From: Deroplatys truncata | Taxonomy: Eukaryota; Arthropoda; Insecta; Mantodea; Mantidae | Length of the DNA stretch: 64,000 nt | Assembly: GCA_030765065.1 (NCBI GenBank) | Contig: CM060984.1 | Location: forward strand, 101,227,488-101,291,487 | Direction: 5' to 3' | Shown: positions 37,201 through 51,400 of the stretch, in pieces | Layout of the letters: each line of letters begins with the position of its first letter | Position numbering within the stretch: the stretch's first letter is position 1 | The notes under the pieces: model-generated | What the model was told of the DNA's origin: nothing | The model's database searches: none | What the model saw: only the letters and a program-made list of their open reading frames with translations | Made by a program: the position numbers and the translations under genes

Positions 37201-40200
37201 AAATGCGCTCGCTAACTCTACACTCACCAACTCAACTAACTCACTGTCATGAGGGCGCTCGATTAAACAGCCATGGGAAATTTCCATACAGCTGTAAAAC
37301 ATTCATGGAGAAACATCCAGAAGAGTCTGGTTATCTGATAGTGCTTCAAGTGTTTACGCTGGAGAGTGCTACTTATCTTTGTTATCTCTGACTGCTGGCA
37401 GCAACCTCCAATAACCTTGAGCCATAGCAGCTATGTCATAATAGGTTTGCCTAGAAGGTAAGAAGGTGGTTTGATAAGTTCTCGGAACGGATTAGAAAAA
37501 AAGTACTTACATCACTGAAACTTTTTTTATTTTTCAATGTAGTCTCCTTGTAGATTAATGCACTTGGTCCAATGATGTTCCAGTGCCTTGACCCCATCTC
37601 TAAAATGAGATTCCTCCAGGCCTGCAAAATAGTTGTCAACTCCGGCTATCAATTCTTCATTTGAAATGAATCTTCGTCCACCAAGAACAATTTTCAGTTG
37701 TGGGAAGAGATGGAAGTCTGACGGAGCCATATCAGGTGAATAAGGCGGATGTGGCAACAATTCATACCTTAGTTCCTGTAATTTTGCCACAGCGATGGCA
37801 CATGTGTGCGGGCGTGCATTGTCTTGATGGAAAAGACTTTCTTCCTTGCTAAACCTGGCCTTTTCGCATATCTTTTGTTGCAATTTGTCCAGGAGGTTAG
37901 CATAGTATTCTCCACAATTGTTTGTCCAAGGAGATAATCTACAAACAGAATCTCCTTCACATCCCAGAATACTGATGCCATGACCTTTCCAGCCGAATGA
38001 ATTATCTTTGCTTTCTTTGGTGGCGGAGAATCAGCATGTTTCCACTGCTTTGACTGTTGTTTTGTCTCTGGAGTATAGTAGTGCATCCAAGTTTCATCTG
38101 TGGTGACAAACCGGCACAAAAAATCTTGTTCATTTCTCCTAAAATGGGCCAAACATTGCTCCGATATTTCCATTCTCATGCATTTTTGATCCAGCGTCAA
38201 GAGTTGCGGCACCCATCTCGCAGATAATTTTTTTATCTTTAATTCCTCAGTTAAAATGTGATATACCCTTTCAGATGACATCTGGCAAGCATGAGCAATT
38301 TCACGCACTTTCAATTGGTGATCCTCCATGACCATTTTGTGCACTTTCGCAATGATTTCTGGAGTAGTGACACACATTGGCTGACCACTACGTGGATCAT
38401 CATCTAAGCTCTCCCGACAGAATTTAAATTCATTTGTCCACTTGGCAACAGTTGCATTTGAAGGAGCAGAGTCCCCCAGTGTATTCTGGAAGTCGGCATG
38501 AATGTCCTTTGCTTTCATACCTTTCTTTACGAGGTACTTAATCACGGCTCGAATCTCAATTTTTTCCATCTTCGCAAATCACTACGCAGGAACAGCAGAG
38601 CCACGTTACCACCACAGCTTTCCTCCAAGAGCACTGATGTGGCATGTGTTTACAGGCAACAGTCCAATGAATATCACGTGAGCAACTCATTGTGCTAGTG
38701 CTGACCCGTTTTGGTGATTCCTAGAACTTATCAAAGCACCCTCATAGTTTCATTTCCCTGAGCAGCACCTAACATGCACCTTAGTTTATAGTTATTTATA
38801 TATGCAATAAAAATGTAGTACATTTTCTAGCAAATGAGATGTTCACAACTCAGGAATAGGCAAGGTTGTTATATCTATATGATTAAGGCAATAGTAATTT
38901 TGGGATAGTCATGGAGTTATTTTAATTGATTATCTTTAAAAAGGAAAAGCCATTACAGGAGCATACAACACATCATTACTTGACAAGCTGAAGGCAGAAC
39001 TTGCAGAAAAATGGCCACATTTGCAGAAAAAGAAAATCCTGTTTCACCAAGACAAAGCACCGTCTCACACCTCAGTGGCTGCAATGGTGAAAATCCACGA
39101 ATTACGGTTTGAACTGCTTGACCATCGCCTTACTCATCAGATCTAGCCCCAAGCGACTTCTTTTTGTTCCCTCATCTGAAAATTGCGCTCGGCGGACAGA
39201 GATTTTCGTCAAATGAAGAGGCAATCACCTTCGTGAACAATTATTTTGCAGAGAAAAATGGAGAGTACTATTTGGACGGGTTACAGACATGGGAGCATCA
39301 CTGGGAGAAGTGTGTAGAGTTACAAGGAGACTATGTTGAAAAATAAAAAATAAAAAAAAAAAAAAAAAAAAATCTGAAAAAATGTCTTGTATCTTTATTA
39401 GGTCGGAAAACTTTTCAGACCACCCTTGTATGTACAAAATAAATTGATTGTAGTTCCTGACAAGCAACTGGACACACAAAATAATTTATGAAGCTGCAGT
39501 AGAAATGGTGTGCAAATAAAGAACAGTAACAAAATTAGTCCAAAAGAGGAAAATAAATTGCCTGGGTCACTGTATAAGAAGGAAGTGCTTGATAAGAGAT
39601 GCAATGAAACAAATGGTGAATGGGATAAAATATAGCTATGGAAGATTAAAATTCAATTTTCCATACATCTTCAGGCAGTTTGGAAAAACTCAGTTACGTT
39701 GTCCTCCGTGGTCTTGGGGTACCATGCTAGCCTCTATTCCTGAGGTCATGGTTTCAAACCTGGCAGAGGACAATGGGTTTTTTTGGGCATAAAAATCCTT
39801 AGCATGGCTTCCTTTGGAAGGGAAGGAAAGCCAGTGGCACCATGTCATAGATTCACAGTACGTAAAAGAACCTCAAGCCTCATAAAGAGGCCTTTGAGCA
39901 AAATTTCCGGTCTTTCATGCCCATAGGTAGAATGGGACAATAAGAACTACAGTAGTTAAAGAGTGCCCATAAATAAAACTCAATTTCAAAACTCAGTTAC
40001 ATAGCAAGTAACTCAAGAGTACAAGAATAAAACATATTTCTACATATTAAAAGAGTTATGATACTTTGTAACCAAAATCTTAAACACAGTCTTATTTTAG
40101 AAATACCTCAGTGATGAGAGGTCTCAGTCCCTCAAATTTCTGAATGGCTTCTCTAACAAACACTAGGACATCTGATGCAGCCAGTTCATTTGTGTCTGAT

Positions 40201-42446
40201 AAAAATTCTATAAGAACTGGAATAACAGTGGCTGCTACATCTGGAAACTGAAAAGCAAAACTTTATTACTATTTTAAAATTTCTGTAGCACTATACCTAG
40301 GGAGAGCTGCCAAACTTTTTCAAGTTCATCCTTATAACTTTTAGACATAAACACACAAAAAATAGGTCACATTTTCCTCTCATATATTTTAGCTTATTAA
40401 AGATGACTGCTACCAAATACAGATTACCTAAGTACCATGAATGGATAATATAACGCAGAAGGGTAAACTCCCATAACCCTTCAACTCTGAGTGAGGGCAT
40501 TGAATTTTAAAATAAAATATTTAAGGTGAAATTAACAATTCAGACATTGGAAAATACTAAGTAATGATGTGATTCTTTAAAATACAAATTTTTTAATAAA
40601 ATATGCCTACCTAATAAGAATTATAAACTAAAAATTACTATCTACTACATTCGCAATGACACCATCATGGTAAGTCATAATGACAAGTACTATTTCATTG
40701 TCATAAAAAATTTTATATATACACACACACACAATGCTGAATAACATTAATTATAAACTGTGTATTAGATTAAAAAGATACATTTTAATGAGAATTCTGC
40801 AAATGAAAATTATTCAGCATTAACTATGCAAGTAGTTTCCCTTAAACATTTTGCCTTGCTTTATTTCCTTTTAGTTTTCCCTTTCCTTTATTTCATTTTT
40901 TTAATCTGATAAATTTTAATGAATCACCTGATTTTAAAAGTATATTGACCTTCTGTCAAAAATGTTTTGCAACATCCTTGATGAAAAGGTGTCAGAGCTA
41001 TTTTTTGCATCTCATAAAATACAGTGGCATATAGAATTGTTTTGCCTATTATGCATTTAAGTTCAAGTCTCTTGAAGAGTAGGTATTTAACATGTTAACA
41101 ATTTAACATTTGTCTAATGCCCTACAAATATTAAAACACCACATGCAGTGACTTCAGAAAGTATTTTTTCTATTTAAAAAATGCTAATAGGTAAATTAAC
41201 AAAGAGAAAGCTCTCATTTTTAATATGCAGAAAAATCAACTCATATTATAGTTTATGTGTTTTGATATTTTTTGGGAACTTTCATGTTATTAGTTTTATA
41301 ACTTTTTAAAAAGTCCACATTGATTTTTCAACTTTTTCAGGCATGTGTTTACACAATGATTGTATATGCATCTAGTAAAGCAATTTTTAGTATACTAATC
41401 TGACAATTGCACCACATATGATTTAACCATCAGAAAAATAAATCTGTGAAGTTGTACAAACTGAAGCATAAATGAGGAAGTTCAAACAGGATAATTGTTG
41501 ACATTCACCTTTTTAGATCAAAATCCTTTTTCACTATAATTTTGGGTATTATACTAGAAAATTTATCAAAGAACAGCTTTGCACAATAACAATAATAATT
41601 GGTGAAAAAGACTGAAAGGAACAGTGAAAGAGATTGGTATGGCACAGGAAGAAAATAATTCAATAGGATTCTGGAGAAAAGTGAAGAAGATGATAGAAGA
41701 CATTGAGACAAGAGATACGATCAAGTTTTGAGAATAAAAGTTCTTTGAGGTTGTAAAAGTTAAAAAGAATTGGAGTAGAGTGTAATATGTTGACATTTGT
41801 GATACGCAAAGGTGGGAGGGACATACATGGGTGCAAATGTGGGCAGTATATCTTAAAGGATTTAGTAACAGCGGCTTGGAAGTACGTGTTATGTATGGGG
41901 AAAGAGGGTAAGTTTCATTGTTTATGCAGTGAAAGAAAACAAGTGGAGAGAGGATATACAGATCTGAAATGGGATAAAATGAAAATAATATTGTAGCCAT
42001 AAAAATGATGACAGTCAGAGGAGGAAAGAAATAGGAATATGGGTGTATATTAAGGAAGAGTAAGAGACAAATGGATTAGGAAGGCGAAGAGAAAGAAATA
42101 AGGAAAGTATTCAAAACAGGGCTAACTCAGGGATCATGACATGTTAAGGCTTCAAGTAAACTGTGTCAAGTCTCAGTTGTAGGAAATTATATAATCATTA
42201 GGGAATGGATTATTACATACATAAAAATTTTTTCTGCTTACAGTTACAGGCATGAAACTAAGTATAAATGTTGAACATGGTGTCACTATCAACACATTTT
42301 ATTTCACATAAAAATATGTAATTAAATATTTTTCATAATTTAGTTATTAGCACATATTTTATGCACTTTTTAGCAAAAAATTATATTTTCCATTACTTTT
42401 GATTTTTTCCTCTTTTATTGTGTATGGCAAACAACATAAGAATTCA

Positions 42447-42477
<31 letters not shown>

Positions 42478-45400
42478 TGAAAGAAGTTTCACATGTCAGA
42501 GTATTGCATCATACACTGTAAGCTCAAAAGGATTTCCCTTTCAATTTGTTACATTCTTATTCCTTCAATTGAGAAGTGTCTGGCAATGCCTAACATATTG
42601 AGTGAATCGCATATCGTTATTGTTCTCACCAAAATGCAAAAGTAAAATATAGTGAAAAATTTTGGTTGCAGCAGTATGTTAAAGTATTCTTAGTTACATT
42701 CAGCACAGATGGAAAAATTTTATATTGTCAGCCTTGCAGAAAATCTATAAAAACGAAACAATTCTCCCAAGTAACACAGCATTTATCTGCCAACAAACCT
42801 GCAATTGCAGCTTCTTGTTCTACTACAAAGCAGGTACTTTTAGGTGAAACAGGACCCGCCAGCTCACATTCAGGACCTCCCAAGAGTTGTGCAATTTATT
42901 CAGATTTATACAGATCTTTTGTTTTGGCAGATATTTCTCTATTTAAAGTGAACAATCCAGGAAGGCCATCAGTAGACATTGCAAGTGCAAGACACATAAA
43001 TATGCAAGAGTGACTTCATGTGAACAGAATGATCATTCTCCCAATACCAGGCAATGCTCTGTGACAATCAGCAGAGATTTCTAATGGACAATTCAGAGAA
43101 GACATGTGTTGCGCACTGTAACTCCGAAGAATTTTCAACAAACTGATATGTCATGTCATTAATTATTACTGGTGAGTTATGACAATGTTTTTTATTACAA
43201 CTTGTTGTATTATGGAAAATGAAAGAAAATATTTTTTGTCTTTTAGTAAATATTTTTAACTTTTTAATAAATATATTCTCAATTTAACGCATAAAAAAAA
43301 TTAATAAAATTAACTTTTTAGCAAGTAAAAATCTGTTCCCTAATTATCATTCACTACACCACTACTGCCAACATCGCCACTATCACCACCACCAATAATT
43401 TCGTAAACACCACACACACAAAAATCAAAAGGTCAGAGCAATTTTTAAAAATTATAACACCAACAAAATGGTACTCTCAAAAAATGCTCAAATACATAAA
43501 CTGTAATATTGTTTTAGCTTTCAATAGTTGCAGAATAAGTTTATAAATAATATGCTTGAGCTGCTAAGAAGAGAAGAATACCAACCTTGATGCAGCAGGA
43601 GTGCAGAGTTCTCACCAAAAGTTGTCTGTACTTGCCAGTATCTTCATGCTCGACCACATTGTGTGTCTTGGCTACCTCTTTTTTTAATACAAGCACCATT
43701 TCTTCAATGTTCCGTGATGATACAAGCTCCATTGCTGCATATAGAAGGGTCTCATAAGTTCTGTGATTCTTCGTCTGAATTTCTAGCTTTTAAAAACTAT
43801 CATTAATTAGCACTCACCTAGATTAAGAGTTTTCTTCCGAACTTCAAGGTCGGGACTAGCAAGCACCCTAAGGATATCCATAACCAGATCCTGCAATACT
43901 CTCTCATGTGTAGGGTGCTCTTTGAGTGCAATGAGGCGGTCAAGTACTATTAGTTTTACATTATTGTCACTCTCTTTCACTATCAGCTCAATGTAGCATG
44001 ATGCAGCTGCCTGTAATAATCATAAATAAGAATATATATTCACTCATTGACTCAAAAATTCTCATTCCAGAAGGTCACTCTAGTAACCATGCCCAAATGT
44101 TGACAATCTAAAAACATTTACAATATGTTCTGTAGGATAACTTTTAAAAAATCAATAAAGCTTACCTGAAACTGAAATAATAATTACCTAAATTTTATTA
44201 TGTTCTCTTAGAAGAGTAGGATCCAAAAACATGACAGTTAAATTACCCAAGTTTTCTTTAGATCCTAAACTAAAAATCGTAGAAAAATAAAATTAACCCA
44301 AAAGAATCAATTCTGAATATGCCTTTGGGAGTGGTGCAACATGCACACAAAAGGAGAAGCTAACTACAAAGCCAGCCGATTCTTGCCACATGTGCTATTT
44401 ATTCATACTTTATACTAAATAAATAAATGCACACATCAGTTATTTATAATGTCTGAAACTTCCTGTGTATGCAGATACCTAGTGAACATGTAGTTAAACA
44501 GTCTTTTCATTTAAGGAGCTTGAACACAGACTAATTATGATACTGAGTATATTTAAAAGATGTGTTATTCAGATCTGCACTCAGCCAGCAACAATTATAA
44601 TACACAGTTCCTTCAGACCACAGCCATGGTGTTGCTGAGAACAAGCACAGTTAAACTGATGACCCTGTAATAACTATTATTAATAGAATTATCATCACTG
44701 AAGAAACAATACCATCTAAAGAAAAATGTGAATTACCACATTTACTCATATAATTTATGCACTTTTTGGACAACATATTGGATTCTACAATATGCATAAA
44801 TTAAGCAAAGAATGAAAATTGCAGTTCCAAGTTTCAGTACTTAAGATTTAATTCCGTTTACTTTATGCATCATAGCTGCAGGCATGATCAAGCTCAGTCA
44901 ATTAGCAAAACAAGCATCATCTTCCAATCCATTGAGGGCATCTGAGATTCTGTCTTCTTAAAACTCCAAACTCCTTCCCACAATTTTTTATGAAACTTAT
45001 CTCCATGAAGAAAGAATCATTACACATTCTTGGGAGCTTCTTGATCCCCCCCCCCCAGACATACATGTGTTGATGCTCTCTATGAAGCAATACAATTATT
45101 ATTATATCCTTGGATTGAATTGAACCGTCAGGGTTCCTGTCTATTGTGTGTGTAGAAATAATTTGTGTGGATATATGCAATTTGTAGCAGTTAGATGAAA
45201 TATTAACACAATACTAAACAACACAAATTAGGATTGAAGAAACATTTACAGTTATCAATTCCCTATGCAAACCACCTCTTATGTTGCAGTACAGCCAATG
45301 TTGCATTCTGCCATCTGCTTGCCAAAGCATATGCAAGGTTGCCATGTGCATGTGCATAGCAGAGTGACATATTCTTTCACTGACAGTAAAACCAAGGTCA

Positions 45401-48400
45401 GACAAAACATTTGCAGAGTCATCTGAGTTAGCGAGTCGGTCCGCAAAATAGGCATCTTTTTCCGATAAATCAACGGTATTTGAGATTTCACCTTTCCATA
45501 TCTAATGAAATAGATCTCCTTGAAGAAGGAATCCAATCAAACATTGTGAGGACCTCAAGCTTCTTGATTTTTGCCCCCAGTATACATTGATGCTCTCTCC
45601 AAGATATATAAAAATCTTTGCTCCAAGTTTTAAGAAATCAGATACATAAAATATGTGGGGGCATAACTTACTCAAGTAAATATAGTATGTAAAGGAAAAC
45701 CAAAGCAACATGTGGAAGACACATTCTAGTTCCAAAAACCTAAAAGTTATCTTTAAATCATAACAAGGGGAGGGATATTTTTCACTTTTTGACATGAAGT
45801 GCATCAGAAACACATACTTAATTGGTTATGCCACACTTGCATTGTATTTCATTGCCATTTATGGGCAAGAACTGCAAATTATACTAATTGCTGTTATTAA
45901 CATAAGGATAAAATAATAATAAATAATAATAAAATAAAAAAATTAATTAATGAAAAATTGATAAATTACTATAAATTCTGCTGAATTCCAAGGTTACCAA
46001 TGCAATAAAATATAAAAACCATTAATTATGTTATGCAGTATTGTTTCTTCAACACTGATTTTCTTTCCAATTACATATCTCTCTATAAGTATCTCAATCT
46101 AGGAAACTCTAATGCTATAACTGTAAACAAAGCATTACAGATAAGCTGAATAATAAAATTATCAAAATTATTCTTTAAACTTACAAGTGGTGTGAATTTA
46201 TATAATACATTACAATGTATATAAAAGACATGGTATTAATTTCAAGGAGGAATTAAAGAAGTATCTAATAAGTAAATGTTTATATAGAGTAGCTGAATTG
46301 TAAATATTAAGACTATAAATTACAAGACCAGAATCTGTATCATTTGAATTGAAATGTAAATATTCTGATTCTCACTTGTACTTCTTTGATAACATTGATG
46401 ACGCCTGAAACACATCTGCATTATGTCTATGGGAAAATATATATTATTATTTAAAGGTGAGTCGGAATTGTTACACTAACATCACTTAAGTTTACTCACT
46501 TAACATGTTTCGGGAAACCGAAAAAGTTAACCTTCGAGTTAACCTTCTGAGGATGGGAACAACGGTTTCCCGAAACATGTTAAGTGAGTAAACTTAAGTG
46601 ATGTTAGTGTAACAATTCCGACTCACCTTTAAATAAATTCAATACACATCACTGTTTCTAGCTTCTTTTCATTACAATATCAACGTATATATTATTATTT
46701 TATAAGTTGTTACACACTCACCTTGATGGCAGTTGGTGCACTTGAAAGGGTGACAAGAGTACCAGCGGCTTCATAGCGAACAGCAGGACTTGTTGAGTTC
46801 AGCAAGTTATAAATACAGCGGATAAAGCGTGACCTTTCTGATGGATTTGCATGGCATACCTGAAAAACATGTGTTAACTGATTATTACACTTTTACTTTA
46901 TAAGTAACCTTTATCTTTTTTTACTTCTATTTCACTACACATAGGGGAGAAACAAAACTCCCCTGAAATGAATAATCTGAGCAGCAAACATTATACTTAG
47001 TTTAGGGACTTATGACATTGCATTTTTATGGAGCACATAACAATGTGTGGCTGTTGCTAATTTTTCTGTTTGCTTGTATTTAATATTCCGGAAATGCTCT
47101 TTGGTTCTGATGTTTATGTTCCTTTTGGTTTGCCCAATATACATCTTTTGTGATGTAAATCATGAAATACCCGAAGATGTAGAATTAGTGAAATGATTCA
47201 GTAACACCATAGACAAGTGTGGGAAAATATATTTATTCCAAAAAACAAACAATATCTCACGAATTTTGAAATCCCAATGTAAGATAATTTAATTAACAAA
47301 TACAATCAGCCTTGAAACATGCCTTAACACCCACCAGCCATGGTCAACTGATGAGAACATCAGCTCTTGAAACTTGTTCTAAAGTATGATAACCTCTAAG
47401 GTTGAAGTATGTGTACAAGCTTTTTTCAATTCAAAATGCTGATTATTTCTCACTGTGGTGTTCACAACTATAATTAAATCATTGGTGTCTTATTTAATTA
47501 TCTCATGGCTACCTCAGAAAACTGATTTAAATCTCTGTACAGGTGGGTAAGTGCATTCTGAAACTCATATAAAATAAACCAATATAATTTCTCTCCCGGA
47601 ATTTTGAATACATGATACTAGAACCATTCACTCACCGATTTTGGTACCCTAATACGAGTGCTGGGTGTGGTAGATATGATAAGAATTCTCTAAATTAAGG
47701 ACTATACAAAACTTTTTGCAATGCCAAGCACTTTGGCTATTTTTTCTCCTTACTGAAGCATAAAACACATTTTTCTCATTTGTTTTCTTTCTCTCGTCTG
47801 TGGCTGGATTGTGCAATGGCAAAGGGGCACATGTTTTAGCTTGTAATCTCAATGGAGTGAAGTTGACCTTTCAATATTGAACTCTGGTAGTGTTACACTT
47901 TGAACAGCTGATCAGCGATGTTGGTTCTGAGGTCTGTGTAGTACACTTTTTCTTAGTCATTTGTGAAAAACAATAAAACAATTGAATATGCATTTCTAAC
48001 TACGCCTCTTTCTTTTCTTTTTTTTTTAACTATGTCTCGCATTATAGGAAATAAATCTGTCACCTGATCTTATAAATTGACACTACCTATTTGCTTCTGG
48101 TGCTCAAAGGCACAATTTGGTTTCTTTACCTCATCTCTGGGTGTCTGACCTTTCCTTCTTCTCAGTTTGCCTAATGCTATAATGTCAGGAGCTTTTTGTT
48201 TCATTAATGGGAGAACTTTGTTATCCTTCCATTTCACACACAGCACATTCATTGCAGACCATTAATTCATATTCGCACATTTCACTTTATTAAAATATAC
48301 AGTAGAATCTTGTTAGTACGTTTTTGCAGGGACCCAAGGATTTAGACGTCATAGACGGGAAAAACATGTTAAGGAAAATACAAAATCTGCAATTTAAGAG

Positions 48401-51400
48401 CATATTTATGTAATAAAATCTAATAATACATCTTACCTCAACAGCGGATGTGAAATATAGACACTATTTACACTGGTTTGAAATACATATCTATAGTTGA
48501 TAGTTTTGTTGGTTTTAATGCCAAAATTTTACTGTCCATCTTGTTTAGTAAAGTCATTACATCATCATCAACTTCGAAACTGCAAACATATCGTTTCACT
48601 ACATCCATTGCCAGCATCGCTTCCGACACTGTAGGTACCGGCTCATCATCACTTTTATCTCCCACTGACGCTTCTTCTTTCACTTGTTCAAGTATTTTAT
48701 CTATCATCGCTGTTTCACACACAGGAATTTCATTGTCAATGTTTACGTATGTTTTGAAAGAAATGCCGGCGTTGTCTGTTATTTGGCACCATTGCATCAC
48801 CAAGAACCTGGCAAAAACCAGCTTTATTAAAACAGTTCCTAATGGTATCTTGCATCACACAATCCCAAGCACTTCTAATAAAATGCATGGCATCTAAGAC
48901 ATCTTGACATCGATTTCAGTGCAGCTAACCTTCTCTATACCAGCCTCTTCCAATACGTATGCTTCATGCACCAAAATATGCCTTGATCTAAAGGTTGTAG
49001 CTTACTCGTGTAGTTTGCTGGGAAGAAGATGATCTTTATGTTTCTTAAATTTGAAACAGTTGGTGGATGAGTGGCACACTGATCAATAAAGAGTGCAATT
49101 TTCCTGCTTCTTAGGCCCAGTATTGCATCTCATGCCCGTAAGAAATTTTCAAAGATGGCAGAAGTTATCCAGGCTTTTATGTTGGAAGTGTACTTACATG
49201 GAAAAGATCGCACATTCTTAAAGCATCACGGACTGCATGCTTTTCTAATAACCAGCGGTACCAATTTCTCCGTTCCACTTTCGTTACAGTTGTTACTTCG
49301 TTACAAAACTGTAATCCTCTCCTTGTTAAGCTTCCAGCCATGACACTCAGTGCCCTTAAAATCCAGGGTTTTGTCTGACAAAAGATGGAAAAATAGTCCT
49401 GTTTCATCTGCATTATAAACATTGTCAGGGCTATAGTCTTTCAAAATTGATGGGAGCATTGTATTTTTCCACATTTCTATATTTTCACACAGTATAGCGC
49501 CATTATCTAGGGCAGCAGTCCCACCTCGCACACATCTGTAGACTAAGCCATGTCGATACTTGAATCTTTCAATCCACCCATTGGACGCTTTGAAATCATC
49601 CAATCCCATCTTCTGTGCTAAATGTGTAGCCTGAACTCAAACCACAGTACCGTCTATTGGCACATTTGAAGCTCTAGCTTGTGTAAACCACTTTAGCAGA
49701 ACATCTTCTAATTTTGGAAACTGGCCAGGGCGATTACATTTTCTTTTAGCATTTTTCCCTTCTTGAAAAGCAGCTTCAATTAGTTTGTTTGCTAACAATT
49801 GTGTTTAAGATTGACGGAGGAATGTTTAATTTCCACGCTATATCCACAAGTTTCATATTTGGATTGCAATCTACTTCTTCAAGGATTTTCAGTTTTTCAC
49901 TGTTGGTTATTTGCCACACTTTCTTTTTCTCCATTGCGAACAACAAGTTGAAGTACAATTACATTTCGTTAACACTCAACAGCAGAAACTAATCATGCCA
50001 AGCCTCCGCTAAACTAAAGCGTTCTCTATCCCCCTCACACAAATATGTACATAAATACATGAATGCCATTGGCTGCCATTTCCACCCCGCCTAGTTTGAC
50101 CAAAGTAGCGAATGAGGACGTCAAACTTTGAATGTAGTAAGCGGGAGCAAGATAACATACTAAACAAACGTTATTTATTGCATTTGGTGCAAAGACTTTT
50201 ATAATTCAAAATAATACATGGGAAAACGTGTTAATGAGGAACATACTAATGAGATTCCACTGTATAAGGCGACATCCTTCTTATTTGCTCCCATGGTACC
50301 AGTAGCATTAGTTTTTCTTTTTTTTAGTCCTCAAAAGAGATATGAAGATCCTTTAAATGCCACCCATTAGTTAAAAATAAAAATATATGTAGTTTTATTG
50401 GCCAGCATATACCTGCGAGCCTTTCTCATCCTCTGATTTAAATGCTATTATTAATTTATGTGAGAACAGCTTGTCATATGATGTAATTGTGCACTACAAT
50501 TCTCTGGGCAATAAGTATTTTCAGGTTTTTACAATATTTTTCTTTTTATTAATTTTATTTTAGCATGATCAACTTGTTATCTTGCCAGGTGTAGCATTCA
50601 ACTATTTTAATTTATAATACAGATGGGTTTTAATTATAAAAAAATTCTAAATTGTTGGACAATTTTCTGTGAAACAACTGTTAAGTTGAAGGGTTAAATA
50701 AAAATGTTATTTCTGATGTGCATACCTTGTATATAAGTTCAACAATAACCAGCTGCAGTATATCTCCAAAAGAAGTAACCTGATCCAGACAAGATGCAAG
50801 ATAAGACAAGGCTCTCTCTTGATCAGCATGAAGCAACATTAGGAATGCATTTCGTTTACATGACATATCCTGCTCTCCTTCTAAGAAACTAGCTATCAGT
50901 TCTGGAGCATCAGGAATAAGGAATTCAAAGTTCCTGGAAAAATAAAAAGTTAAATGGGCCCATTTTTTGTCATAAAAATATCCATTCAATACCTTAACAA
51001 AACTTCTAACCAACAATTATGGTTGGTTAAACCAAAACCTTGAACCTAGGAGTTAATTAGCTTAAATCAAATAGTGCACACAGAAATTCTACAAAAAATT
51101 AATCTAGTAGTTAATTAGCTCTTATATAGCTTAAACCAAACAGTTGATGCAGAAACTCTAACAAAAATGCTGCATTTCTGTTGAACAATCATCTAGCTGC
51201 ATGTGGTAAAGATACATAAGTCTCATATAATATATGGATACAAGTTCAGATAAGAATCAATTAAATATTCTAGGAGTTTCACTCACCACAAATGCAGAAC
51301 ATGTTTCATGTGCTGCTGTGTGCATTGTCAGCTGCTGTTTTGGATCTAACTCCCTTATGGCTGGAAGTGCTTCATTCGATCACAAGGGAATAGAATACCA

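Noticed and set aside
41566..42000. 144-codon minus-strand open frame
   Set aside because: Lies opposite purine-rich intronic sequence. The translation is low in charged residues and shows no known domain; probably chance.
47345..47380. Canonical active hammerhead ribozyme (ctgatgagaacatcag region)
   Set aside because: CTGATGA and TGAAAC are present, but stem II pairs weakly and stems I and III could not be established by eye; kept only as a related motif.
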